Positions 42,615 through 49,383 of a DNA stretch of 49,383 bases are shown here, piece after piece. Made by a program: the position numbers and the translations under genes. This DNA comes from an uncultured Prevotella sp. (GTDB lineage: Bacteria; Bacteroidota; Bacteroidia; Bacteroidales; Bacteroidaceae), in assembly GCA_958369755.1 (NCBI GenBank), contig CATXJC010000011.1, forward strand, positions 1-49,383. The letters run 5' to 3'. Below the pieces are notes generated by a model that was given only the letters and a program-made list of their open reading frames with translations, searched no databases and was not told the origin of the DNA. Each line of letters opens with the position of its first letter. Within the stretch, counting starts at the first letter, position 1.

Positions 42615-43700
42615 ATGCAAATGAAGAGATTTTTTAAAAATAATTTGATAATCATAGGCTTGTGCTTAGGATTTATATCTTGTTCTTCTGAGCAAAAGTA
42701 TGTGGAAACAGAAAACTTGCAGGGAGAACTTATGGTTACAGATTCTTTAAATGCAGGTGCTAATCCTAGCATTCTTGCAGATAGTGTTTGGCTTTTGAGT
42801 TCATTTTCTAACAAATTTAATACTAATGTTTCTGTTCAGAAAGGAGACTCACTTAAGACCAAAACCCTTGCATTTATGAGAGGTGCTGGACATGGAGAAT
42901 ATGACAAAACGGCATTTGCGGTTTCGTCAGACAAAAGTTTGTATGTGCTTAATTGTTCTTCCAATGGGAATAAAATATACTCATTGTCACGAGTTGCACA
43001 AGCAAAATGGCTTAATGGAAATTATAAGATTGATGAAAGCTATGATTTGACTAAGTTGCCAGCTCTAAGATATATTCCTGGTAATTATATTATGCTTTCA
43101 GATTCTACATTCTTGATATGTGGTGCTCCATATAGCCAAATAGAACATATATTTACGGTTGTGAATTTTAAAAAATCAACGTTAACCCCCTTAAACTATT
43201 GGCCAAAAGACAAAAATCAAAAGGGAGGTTTGGCAAAGCATTCCGTTTATACGGACAATGCTAGTATTTTTAGAAACAAAGATAAATTCTTGTATTTGTG
43301 CGGATGGGAACGTTATGCTTTCCTATTTAAGATAGATGAGGGCAATGTTGAAGTAGAGAAGGAACTATATTCTGAGAAATTAGATTACAAAGAGATTGCT
43401 GACGGAAACTATGCTCCCACTAAGATAAGCGGAAAATCTCTTAGAATGGATGCAAACCAAAAGGCAATATATGTTTTTTTGATAGAGAAAAATAAGGAAG
43501 GACAAGAGCCGAAGAATTATATGGAGTCTCAATTTGGCAATGAGGTAGAGGTGTATGACTGGGATGGGAAGCTTTTACGCCATATCATACTAGACAAAGT
43601 TGGCTACAACATAAAGGTTTCTGATGACAATAAATGCCTCTATCTCTTTACTATGAATACAAAAAGTAACGCCCATGAAATTTGGCAATACCAATTATGA
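42615..43700 (+). CDS. BF3164/TolB-like 6-bladed propeller lipoprotein (cassette B, first)
   Basis: A 361-residue lipoprotein with lipobox GFISC. The strand pattern and stretches such as GAGHGEYDKTAFAVSSDKSLYVLN, FLYLCGWERYAFLFKI and VEVYDWDGKLLRHIIL fit the TolB-like 6-bladed propeller lipoproteins of Bacteroidetes. The start could be 42615 or 42621. It differs in type from the cassette A propeller. Function unknown; it is likely displayed at the outer membrane and may bind the peptide or its target. Confidence 0.75.
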   Translation: MQMKRFFKNNLIIIGLCLGFISCSSEQKYVETENLQGELMVTDSLNAGANPSILADSVWLLSSFSNKFNTNVSVQKGDSLKTKTLAFMRGAGHGEYDKTAFAVSSDKSLYVLNCSSNGNKIYSLSRVAQAKWLNGNYKIDESYDLTKLPALRYIPGNYIMLSDSTFLICGAPYSQIEHIFTVVNFKKSTLTPLNYWPKDKNQKGGLAKHSVYTDNASIFRNKDKFLYLCGWERYAFLFKIDEGNVEVEKELYSEKLDYKEIADGNYAPTKISGKSLRMDANQKAIYVFLIEKNKEGQEPKNYMESQFGNEVEVYDWDGKLLRHIILDKVGYNIKVSDDNKCLYLFTMNTKSNAHEIWQYQL

Positions 43701-43706
43701 AAATAT

Positions 43707-43742
43707 GTCAAATGCCTCTTTGATTTTAAAGTGGCATTTGGC
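43707..43742 (+). promoter_or_regulatory. Hairpin between the two propeller genes
   Basis: CAAATGCC pairs with GGCATTTG with inner pairs CTTT/AAAG. It is followed by CATTAAAAAAG. It is the third hairpin found in this position class. Confidence 0.6.
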
Positions 43743-43759
43743 ATTAAAAAAGAATATTT

Positions 43760-44770
43760 ATGAAGAAAAGTTATTTTAGCGTGAGTGTTTGTGCTGCTTT
43801 GATTGCTGTATGGGGATGTAAGCAAGAACATACCGATGTAAAGCAATTAGAGTGTGTTCAAAAAAACTCTGTTGAAGTAAGTTTGCCTATGGCTTTAGCT
43901 GTAGGGCAGAACTCTTTTATCGTTTCTGATTTTAAAGATGCAAAAGGAATGATAAAAGTATTTAATATGGAAACAGGTAAACTCAAATATCAATTGGCTC
44001 CTAAAGGAGAGGCAAGAGACGAGGTGTTGGAAGTCTCGAATTTTGAATTGTTGAAAGATAATGAAGAAACGTGGCTTTATGTGTATGATTTAGGTAAAGG
44101 TAAACTTTTAAAGTATGACTTTGGCAATTTAGCAAATAATAGTAATCCTACGCAAATAGACAAGTTGAAGTCAAATGATCGCTATTATTGTATAAACAAT
44201 ATAGGAAAAGGGTATGCAGCTTTGGGAATTTTTGAAAATCATAAATTTGATCTGTTAAATGATTCTCTCAAAAAGCATTCCAATTATGGCACTTATTTGC
44301 CAAATAAGGAAAAGGTTTCTAATAAAATAATTTCTGCAATGGCTAATTTGGGACGTTCTGTTGTGTCTTCGAATAAAAAAATACTAGTGAACTTTTCCTA
44401 TGCTGCGGGTGTGTTGAGATTTTATGATATAAAGAATGGTACGTTGGTTCATCGTAAGGATGCTGTTGTGAAGCCAATGAACTTTAAAGTGAAAAACGAT
44501 GACTATCAATTGCAGGATGGTCTTGGCTTCTTGGATGCGTCAATTTCCGACAACTACGTTTATGCCTTATATTCTGGAGAAAAAGAAAATTTTAATGCCC
44601 CTATGCCTACTGCTAGTTATGTCTATAAATACGATTATCAAGGCAATCTGAAAGATGTTTATCATTTGGATAAAGCCGCCTTTACGTTGGCTGTGAAAAA
44701 TGACGATTCTCAATTGTTTACAATCGTGGACGACCCGAACTCAAAAATATTTGTTTATAATTTGAAATGA
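43760..44770 (+). CDS. BF3164/TolB-like 6-bladed propeller lipoprotein (cassette B, second)
   Basis: A 336-residue protein with signal peptide and lipobox-like AVWGC. It has the same propeller family look: MALAVGQNSFIVSDFKDAKG, VFNMETGKLKYQLAPKGEARDE, LYVYDLGKGKLLKYD, and a final KIFVYNLK. It resembles the first cassette B propeller in layout but is clearly distinct. Its 3' end is partly repeated at 45195-45215, where a variant tail KIFVYNLPISTN is encoded, showing that a further related gene once lay downstream. Confidence 0.75.
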   Translation: MKKSYFSVSVCAALIAVWGCKQEHTDVKQLECVQKNSVEVSLPMALAVGQNSFIVSDFKDAKGMIKVFNMETGKLKYQLAPKGEARDEVLEVSNFELLKDNEETWLYVYDLGKGKLLKYDFGNLANNSNPTQIDKLKSNDRYYCINNIGKGYAALGIFENHKFDLLNDSLKKHSNYGTYLPNKEKVSNKIISAMANLGRSVVSSNKKILVNFSYAAGVLRFYDIKNGTLVHRKDAVVKPMNFKVKNDDYQLQDGLGFLDASISDNYVYALYSGEKENFNAPMPTASYVYKYDYQGNLKDVYHLDKAAFTLAVKNDDSQLFTIVDDPNSKIFVYNLK

Positions 44771-44771
44771 G

Positions 44772-44809
44772 TGACACTTGATGACCATCAAAAAGTGCAG
44801 GCGTAAAGT
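44772..44809 (+). repeat. 38-bp direct repeat, copy 2
   Basis: Identical to 42522-42559 and encodes the final codons and stop of an NVEALA gene, but no NVEALA gene body precedes it; it lies right after the second propeller gene. Confidence 0.95.
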
Positions 44810-44819
44810 AATAAATGAT

Positions 44820-44845
44820 AGAGATATGGAGTACTCCATATCTCT
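44820..44845. repeat. Perfect 26-bp palindrome
   Basis: AGAGATATGGAGT is followed at once by its reverse complement. It is the counterpart of the imperfect hairpin at 42570-42601, and the flanking bases (TTAATTA) also match. Confidence 0.85.
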
Positions 44846-44946
44846 TAATTAAAGGATTTTATCAATGAAGAAATTATTTCTACCTGTACGGTTGGAATGA
44901 TTTCGAGATGTGTATGGCAGTAGAATACATTGTCTGAGTGAAGCTA

Positions 44947-45021
44947 GTTGAAACTGTCCCGCCTAGACAGCTAGCCTATCAGAGTTCGGCAGTCTGACTG
45001 TCTAGGCGGGACAGTTTCAAC
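44947..45021. repeat. 24-bp perfect inverted repeat
   Basis: Arms 44947-44970 and 44998-45021 are exact reverse complements (GTTGAAACTGTCCCGCCTAG.. and its partner) with a 27-base spacer. Perfect arms of this length suggest a recent small mobile element (MITE-like) or a strong RNA hairpin. No transposase is present. Confidence 0.85.
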
Positions 45022-45085
45022 AACTACTCGTACAAAAACTTCGTGGAGCGATGCCTGTTGATTGGTGAGTCAAATTTTGCATTTT

Positions 45086-45167
45086 AGACCACACACCGCA
45101 CGGAGATCACACTCTGCAAGTTGTTGTTTATCAATAAACTATGCCGTATTTGTGCGGTGTGCGGTCT
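45086..45167. repeat. 16-bp inverted repeat with 50-base spacer
   Basis: AGACCACACACCGCAC (45086-45101) and GTGCGGTGTGCGGTCT (45152-45167) are reverse complements with one mismatch. It lies 65 bases after the first inverted repeat. Confidence 0.8.
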
Positions 45168-45331
45168 ATTTCTATTTTTCATTCATACAGGTTGAAAATA
45201 TTTGTTTATAATTTGCCAATCAGCACCAATTAAAAAGGAGGAAGATGGCAAAAAACTGTATTTTTATATGTAAATAATGTCAAAATGTAAAATGATTGAC
45301 TAAAAATAGTGTTGTTTTAAAATAATTTCCG

Positions 45332-45339
45332 TATCTTTG
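45332..45339 (+). promoter_or_regulatory. Probable -7 box of the isocitrate dehydrogenase gene
   Basis: TATCTTTG matches TAnnTTTG and is followed by C. A TTG at 45312-45314 lies 17 bases upstream, a little closer than usual. The start codon is 40 bases downstream. Confidence 0.55.
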
Positions 45340-45379
45340 CAGACAAATTGCGAATATCAATATTAATACTGTATAGATT

Positions 45380-46591
45380 ATGGAAAAGATTAAGATGACG
45401 ACTCCATTGGTAGAGATGGATGGTGATGAGATGACAAGAATTCTCTGGAAGATGATCAAGGATGAACTGATTCTTCCTTTTGTAGATTTGAAAACTGAGT
45501 ATTATGACCTGGGTCTGCCTTATCGTGACCAGACCAACGACCAGGTGACCATCGACTCTGCTGAGGCTGCCAAGAAATATGGTGTAGCAGTAAAGTGTGC
45601 TACCATCACTCCTAATGCCCAGCGTATGGATGAGTATAAGCTTCATAAGATGTGGAAGAGCCCTAATGGTACTATCCGTAGTATTATGGATGGTACTGTG
45701 TTCCGTGCACCTATCACCATCCCAAGCATCCACCCTTGTGTGAAGAACTGGGAGAAGCCTATCACCATCGCCCGTCATGCATACGGAGATGTATATAAGA
45801 GTGTGGAAATCCGTGCCGATGAACCGGGAGTAGCCAAACTCGTGTTTGAGGGTAAGAGCGGAAAGAAGCAGGAGGTGGAAATCCACAACTTCGATGGTGC
45901 AGGTGTTATCCAGGGTATGCACAATACCGACAAGAGTATCCGCAGCTTTGCTCACAGCTGCTTCAAGTTTGCCATCGATACCAAACAGGATCTCTGGTTT
46001 GCTACCAAGGATACCATCTCAAAGACTTACGATGCGCAGTTCCGTAAGATCTTCGAAGAGGTTTACGAGAGTGACTACAAGGAGAAGTTTGCTGAACTCG
46101 GCATCGAATACTTCTATACATTGATTGATGATGCGGTGGCTCGTGTAATCCGTAGCAAGGGTGGATTCATCTGGGCCTGCAAGAACTATGATGGTGATGT
46201 GATGAGCGATATGCTCAGTACCGCTTTCGGTTCTCTGGCTATGATGACCTCTGTATTGGTCTCTCCAGAAGGAAAGTATGAGTATGAGGCTGCGCATGGT
46301 ACCGTTACCCGTCACTACTATCGCTATCTGAAGGGTGAGGATACCTCTACCAACCCAATGGCAACCATCTTTGCATGGAGTGGAGCCTTGAGAAAGCGTG
46401 GTGAGATGGATGGACTTCAGGAACTCCAGAACTTCGGCGACCAGCTGGAGGCTGCTTGCTTCGATACCTTGAATGATGGTATCGCTACCAAGGATCTCGT
46501 CAACCTGATGGAAGGTGTTGAGGCTAAGCCTGTCAACTCAGCCGGCTTCATCGCTGCTATCCGTGAGCGCCTGGAGAAGAGATTGGCATAG
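45380..46591 (+). CDS. icd: NADP-dependent isocitrate dehydrogenase (eukaryotic type)
   Basis: Oxidises isocitrate to 2-oxoglutarate with NADP in the oxidative branch of the TCA cycle. The 403-residue protein is of the homodimeric type shared with eukaryotes: PLVEMDGDEMTRILW at the start, KSPNGTIRSIMDGTVFRAPI (isocitrate binding), FYTLIDDAVARVIRSKGGFIWACKNYDGDVMSD (metal-binding Asp residues), and AAHGTVTRHYYRYLKGEDTSTNP for NADP. Its length is normal. It has its own promoter and a strong terminator. Confidence 0.97.
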   Translation: MEKIKMTTPLVEMDGDEMTRILWKMIKDELILPFVDLKTEYYDLGLPYRDQTNDQVTIDSAEAAKKYGVAVKCATITPNAQRMDEYKLHKMWKSPNGTIRSIMDGTVFRAPITIPSIHPCVKNWEKPITIARHAYGDVYKSVEIRADEPGVAKLVFEGKSGKKQEVEIHNFDGAGVIQGMHNTDKSIRSFAHSCFKFAIDTKQDLWFATKDTISKTYDAQFRKIFEEVYESDYKEKFAELGIEYFYTLIDDAVARVIRSKGGFIWACKNYDGDVMSDMLSTAFGSLAMMTSVLVSPEGKYEYEAAHGTVTRHYYRYLKGEDTSTNPMATIFAWSGALRKRGEMDGLQELQNFGDQLEAACFDTLNDGIATKDLVNLMEGVEAKPVNSAGFIAAIRERLEKRLA

Positions 46592-46618
46592 TCCGCTCTC
46601 TTCTTCAGAAAGATAAAA

Positions 46619-46669
46619 AAAGCCCTGCAGTACTTCTCGTTTATATAGAAGTATTGCAGGGCTTTATTT
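46619..46669 (+). terminator. Terminator of the isocitrate dehydrogenase gene
   Basis: AAAGCCCTGCAGTACTTCT (46619-46637) pairs with AGAAGTATTGCAGGGCTTT (46646-46664) with one G-T wobble, followed by ATTTG. It starts 27 bases after the stop. Confidence 0.88.
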
Positions 46670-46827
46670 GTTAGAAAAGCGATTTGTTTAGTTATATGGT
46701 GTAGCCAATATAATTACACTGAGTTAAAAAGTGTAATATTATACTATGCTTTATCGTTTTTTTGCAAAAAATCGTTGTTGTTACAAAATTGTAATCTGAT
46801 GTAACGCTTATTACGAGATAAAAAATG

Positions 46828-46835
46828 TATTTTTG
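46828..46835 (+). promoter_or_regulatory. Probable -7 box of rprY
   Basis: TATTTTTG followed by C, 33 bases before the rprY start. The -33 region lacks a clear TTTG, which may mean an activator is needed. Confidence 0.45.
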
Positions 46836-46867
46836 CACCATAATTACGAATTTATAAAAAATAGATT

Positions 46868-47563
46868 ATGGAAAAGGCGGATAAAAAAATTCTTGTTGTT
46901 GATGATGAACAGGATTTGTGTGAAATCTTGAGTTTCAATATCCAGATAGAAGGATATCATGTGGATACAGCCAATTCTGCCGAAGAGGCTTTGGAAATGG
47001 ATATTGCATCCTATGATCTGTTGCTGCTGGATGTGATGATGGGAGGTATGAGTGGATTCCAACTGGCTAAGAAGTTGAAGGAGAACCCGATGACTGCCCA
47101 TGTGCCAATCATTTTCCTTACCGCTCGGGATACGGAGAATGATACGTTGACGGGATTCAACCTGGGTGCTGATGACTATATTTCCAAGCCATTCTCCATC
47201 CGTGAGGTGATGGTACGCATTCGTGCCGTATTGCGCCGTACCGCAGAACAGAATGGTAGTGCTGATGAACCTAAGGTGATTGGCTATCAGGGGCTGGTGC
47301 TGGATCTTGATAAGAAAACGGTTAGCATTGATGGCGAAGCTGTTCCTTTTACCAAGACTGAGTTTGAGTTGCTCCACCTTTTGTTGGAGGAAAAGGGTAG
47401 GGTATTCTCCCGTCAGGAATTGATAGACAGGGTGTGGCCTAAGGATGTAATGGTACTCGATCGTACCGTGGATGTGAACATTACCCGTATGCGTAAAAAG
47501 GTTGGACGATTTGCAAAGTGCATCGTGACTCGTCTCGGTTTCGGATATTATTTCGATGCCTGA
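46868..47563 (+). CDS. rprY: Response regulator RprY
   Basis: OmpR/PhoB-type response regulator of 231 residues. The receiver domain (1-125) has the acidic pocket VVDDEQD (Asp12, Asp13), phospho-acceptor Asp55 in LLLLDVMMG, and the switch Lys in YISKPF near 105. The winged-helix domain (~135-230) ends in RTVDVNITRMRKKVG..IVTRLGFGYYF. The sequence strongly resembles RprY of Bacteroides, which pairs with RprX. The kinase gene follows 59 bases later. Confidence 0.9.
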   Translation: MEKADKKILVVDDEQDLCEILSFNIQIEGYHVDTANSAEEALEMDIASYDLLLLDVMMGGMSGFQLAKKLKENPMTAHVPIIFLTARDTENDTLTGFNLGADDYISKPFSIREVMVRIRAVLRRTAEQNGSADEPKVIGYQGLVLDLDKKTVSIDGEAVPFTKTEFELLHLLLEEKGRVFSRQELIDRVWPKDVMVLDRTVDVNITRMRKKVGRFAKCIVTRLGFGYYFDA

Positions 47564-47622
47564 TTGGTTTGACTTTGATTTACAGATAATTGTGAAGTTT
47601 AATATTCAGTTTTTAAAGTTCG

Positions 47623-49083
47623 ATGCTTAAAACAAATACTGTAGGTAGAAAATTGTACGTTAGTGTGCTGGCGGTGTTCCTGGTGTTCGCTGTCAGCTTT
47701 ATCGTGTTTCAGCAAACACGAGAGAAGCAGTATAAGATTAGTACCCTTACCTTGAAACTTGCCAACTATAACGAATTGTTGGTGGAGGATCTCGCTCTAT
47801 CTTCTTCAAATGGTATTCTATTGTCGGATACGGTGAATCTGGTGGATAGTGTCAGGGTAGCTGAGGCTAAACTTGAGGATTTTGTTCAGGAACACGAAAG
47901 TAAAGACTTGAGAGTGACTCTTATCAAGCCTGATGGTAAGGTTATCTATGATAATATGGGTAAGGATTTTCGCAAGTTTTCCAATCATGCAAAAAGAGCG
48001 GAGATTGCGGAGGCACTTCAGGATGGAATGGGAACCAGTGTGGAACGCCAGTCTTCTACCCTCAAGCACGATTATTTCTATGTGGCATCCTATTTCCCTA
48101 AAAGTCAGCTAGTTGTGCGTACGGCGTTGCCATATAACGATGATTTGGCAAAGTCGCTTCAGGCTGATCAGCATTATATCTGGTTTGCTCTTGTTGCCGT
48201 CATCATTCTTACGCTTGTGCTCTATCGTTTCACCAGTCGTCTGGGTAGTAATATTTCCAAACTCCGTATATTTGCCTATAAGGCAGATCACAATGAAAGC
48301 CTGGAGGTAGAAGATTTGGCAAGCTTCCCGGGGGATGAGTTGGGAGAAATTGCTGAAAGAATCATCAAGATGTATAAGCGCGTGCAGACTACCCGAAAAG
48401 AACAGGATATCCTGAAAAGACAACTTACTCAGAATATCGCTCATGAGTTGAAAACTCCTGTGGCTAGTATTCAGGGATATCTGGAGACGATTCTGGATAA
48501 CCCGCATATCAATGAGGCGACCAAGGCGCAATTCCTGCAACGCTGCTTTGCCCAAAGTGAGCGGTTGACCTCCTTGCTTCACGACATCTCTACGCTTAAC
48601 CGTTTGGATGATGGTTCTGATATGATAGATTTTGAAGCGGTAGATATTACCCAGATGGTAGCTGATATTACCCGTGAGACAGCGTTGGCTCGACAGGAAA
48701 GGAAAATGACTTTTGATAACCGGATGCCGGAACATATCGTGGTGAAGGGAAACCGAAGTCTGATATATAGTATTTTCCGCAATCTTACAGATAATGCCAT
48801 TGCTTATGCTGGAGAGGGGTGCAAGATGACCTTGGAGGCGAAGGAACAGGGAAATAAATGGCATTTCATTTTCCAGGATAATGGTCAGGGAGTACCATCG
48901 GAGCATCTGGCCCGTTTGTTTGAGCGATTTTATCGGGTGGATAAGGGACGTAGTCGCAAAATGGGTGGTACTGGCCTCGGACTTGCCATTGTTAAGAATG
49001 CCGTTCTCCTGCATGGAGGTACTATTCGGGTAAGTAATTTGCCGGAAGGCGGTCTCAAGTTTGAGTTTACCCTTAAAAAATAA
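47623..49083 (+). CDS. rprX: Sensor histidine kinase RprX
   Basis: Membrane sensor kinase of 486 residues, partner of RprY. Two transmembrane helices (~12-28 and ~182-200) flank a periplasmic sensor region of ~150 residues. The HAMP-like linker (~200-255) leads to the HisKA domain with NIAHELKTPVASIQGY (phosphorylated His274) and the ATPase domain with N box (FRNLTDNAIAYA), G1 (FQDNGQGVP), F (LFERFYRVD) and G2 (GGTGLGLAIVKNAVLLHGG). It is full length. The signal sensed is not known. Confidence 0.9.
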   Translation: MLKTNTVGRKLYVSVLAVFLVFAVSFIVFQQTREKQYKISTLTLKLANYNELLVEDLALSSSNGILLSDTVNLVDSVRVAEAKLEDFVQEHESKDLRVTLIKPDGKVIYDNMGKDFRKFSNHAKRAEIAEALQDGMGTSVERQSSTLKHDYFYVASYFPKSQLVVRTALPYNDDLAKSLQADQHYIWFALVAVIILTLVLYRFTSRLGSNISKLRIFAYKADHNESLEVEDLASFPGDELGEIAERIIKMYKRVQTTRKEQDILKRQLTQNIAHELKTPVASIQGYLETILDNPHINEATKAQFLQRCFAQSERLTSLLHDISTLNRLDDGSDMIDFEAVDITQMVADITRETALARQERKMTFDNRMPEHIVVKGNRSLIYSIFRNLTDNAIAYAGEGCKMTLEAKEQGNKWHFIFQDNGQGVPSEHLARLFERFYRVDKGRSRKMGGTGLGLAIVKNAVLLHGGTIRVSNLPEGGLKFEFTLKK

Positions 49084-49260
49084 GCAAAAATATTTGAATA
49101 CAATATATAATATGCGCGCGCGAGAGCGTGCGCATATATGCGTATGTATGCGCGCTCCAGTGTGCGCATGTATATTATAAGGTGCTGAGTATCTGATAGT
49201 TTGTTTAAATGTTTATAACTGTTAAAAAGTGGCGTTTTTTGAAACTTTTTCCTCAAAACA
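49084..49260. other. Alternating purine-pyrimidine stretch upstream of the rRNA promoter
   Basis: About 49108-49175 consists mostly of alternating GC/GT/AT steps (GCGCGCGCGAGAGCGTGCGC, then further GTGCGCATG), with overlapping short inverted repeats. It can form hairpins and is of the type that adopts Z-DNA. It may act as the terminator region of rprX or as a supercoiling-sensitive element of the rRNA promoter. No gene is present. Confidence 0.6.
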
Positions 49261-49292
49261 TTTGGTGGAATGAAAAATAGTTAGTACTTTTG
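49261..49292 (+). promoter_or_regulatory. rRNA operon promoter
   Basis: TTTG (49261-49264), 20-base spacer, then TACTTTTG (49285-49292) and C. It matches the consensus well and lies at the distance expected before an rRNA operon leader. Confidence 0.75.
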
Positions 49293-49298
49293 CACTCG

Positions 49299-49383
49299 CT
49301 TTTGAGAAATACACTTTCTCTTAGCAACATAAGAAAGAGTTCTTTGAAAGATTTTACATAAACAGACAAGTAGTACAAGAAGC
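49299..49383 (+). other. Start of the rRNA operon leader
   Basis: The sequence AGAGTTCTTTGAAAGATTTT (around 49337-49356) followed by CATAAACAGACAAGTAGTAC is the conserved leader upstream of 16S rRNA in Bacteroidales and includes a boxA-like GTTCTTTGAA. The 16S gene itself is beyond the window. Confidence 0.75.

Larger units (their letters stand above)
44772..45230 (+). pseudogene. Collapsed NVEALA/propeller cassette
   Basis: In order it keeps the end of an NVEALA gene (TLDDHQKVQA and stop), the intergenic palindrome (44820-44845), a start codon with signal-peptide-like MKKLFLP (44865), a frame-shifted fragment YFYLYGWNDFEMCMAVEYIV ending at 44933 that resembles FLYLCGWERYAFLFKI of the first propeller, and a propeller tail KIFVYNLPISTN with stop at 45230. 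Large internal parts are missing. The order matches the intact cassette. Confidence 0.6.
44771..45379. other. Remnant region with collapsed peptide/propeller unit and inverted repeats
   Basis: No intact gene. It contains a copy of the NVEALA gene end, a perfect 26-bp palindrome, an ATG with eleven codons, a propeller-like fragment, two large inverted repeats (44947-45021 and 45086-45167), a propeller tail fragment (45195-45230), an 11-codon frame MAKNCIFICK after AGGAGG (45245-45277) and the icd promoter. Confidence 0.7.

Noticed and set aside
22487..44770. Classic bacteriocin cluster with C39 peptidase ABC exporter
   Set aside because: No ABC transporter, C39 peptidase, double-glycine leader or immunity-like gene was found; export must differ if the peptides are bacteriocins.
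22487..44770. Integrated conjugative element or prophage
   Set aside because: No integrase, relaxase, tra, capsid or tail genes and no clear att repeats at the borders.
45245..45277. Short frame MAKNCIFICK after AGGAGG as a gene or leader peptide
   Set aside because: Only ten codons, in remnant DNA, before the icd promoter; Bacteroidetes seldom rely on such ribosome sites, so I mention it only within the remnant region.
45317..45955. 212-codon frame opposite icd
   Set aside because: Antisense shadow of a well-conserved enzyme gene.
48109..49014. 301-codon frame opposite rprX
   Set aside because: Antisense shadow; the kinase has all catalytic boxes on the plus strand.

Overview
The window looks like a chromosomal segment of a gut- or oral-type Bacteroidales bacterium, most likely Prevotella/Segatella. 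The evidence is a Mfa1/Mfa2-type fimbrial operon with DUF3575 and DUF3868 partners, SusE/F-like and FISUMP-like surface modules, NVEALA peptides with 6-bladed beta-propeller lipoproteins, an RprX/RprY two-component system, eukaryotic-type NADP isocitrate dehydrogenase, and promoters of the Bacteroidetes form TTTG-N~20-TAnnTTTG. The last ~125 bases carry the promoter and leader of an rRNA operon whose 16S gene lies beyond the right edge. No tRNA, CRISPR array, integrase or complete IS was found.

Layout. 1-683: non-coding, with a 27-bp tandem repeat, several hairpins and the operon terminator. 684-11009 (minus): fimbrial operon, transcribed DUF3575 > DUF3868/OmpA-like > Mfa1 major fimbrillin > Mfa2 anchor > two large surface subunits, one with two carbohydrate-binding-like modules and one with a FISUMP-like end. 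11396-18980 (minus): purL, a split chromate-transporter pair, an outer-membrane beta-barrel protein and an S41-type protease lipoprotein. 19327-21193 (plus): OmpA-family lipoprotein and a type I signal peptidase. 21194-22486: repeats, hairpins and a decayed gene. 22487-44770 (plus): the most unusual part (below). 44771-45379: remnants and inverted repeats. 45380-49083 (plus): isocitrate dehydrogenase, rprY, rprX. 49084-49383: rRNA operon promoter region.

The 22-kb accessory block has two paralogous cassettes. Each encodes, in the same order, a membrane-spanning TPR regulator with a C-terminal helix-turn-helix, a small secreted DUF3244 protein, a thioredoxin-fold lipoprotein with CxxC, an NVEALA peptide, and one or two 6-bladed beta-propeller lipoproteins. 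They flank a central module of a transglutaminase-like lipoprotein, an O-antigen-ligase/Wzy-like membrane protein with TPRs, and a TolC/adaptor/two-permease RND pump. In both cassettes the regulator gene is followed by two copies of a 15-bp motif (TGTACTAAATGTACT or a one-base variant) 80-81 bp apart, the second exactly 22 bp before the -33 element of the next promoter. I infer a self-contained regulated system that makes, oxidises, exports and senses secreted peptides. The second regulator has no promoter of its own and follows the RND genes by 30 bp, linking pump and cassette. Downstream of cassette B lie fragments of a further peptide/propeller unit, showing that these cassettes duplicate and collapse.
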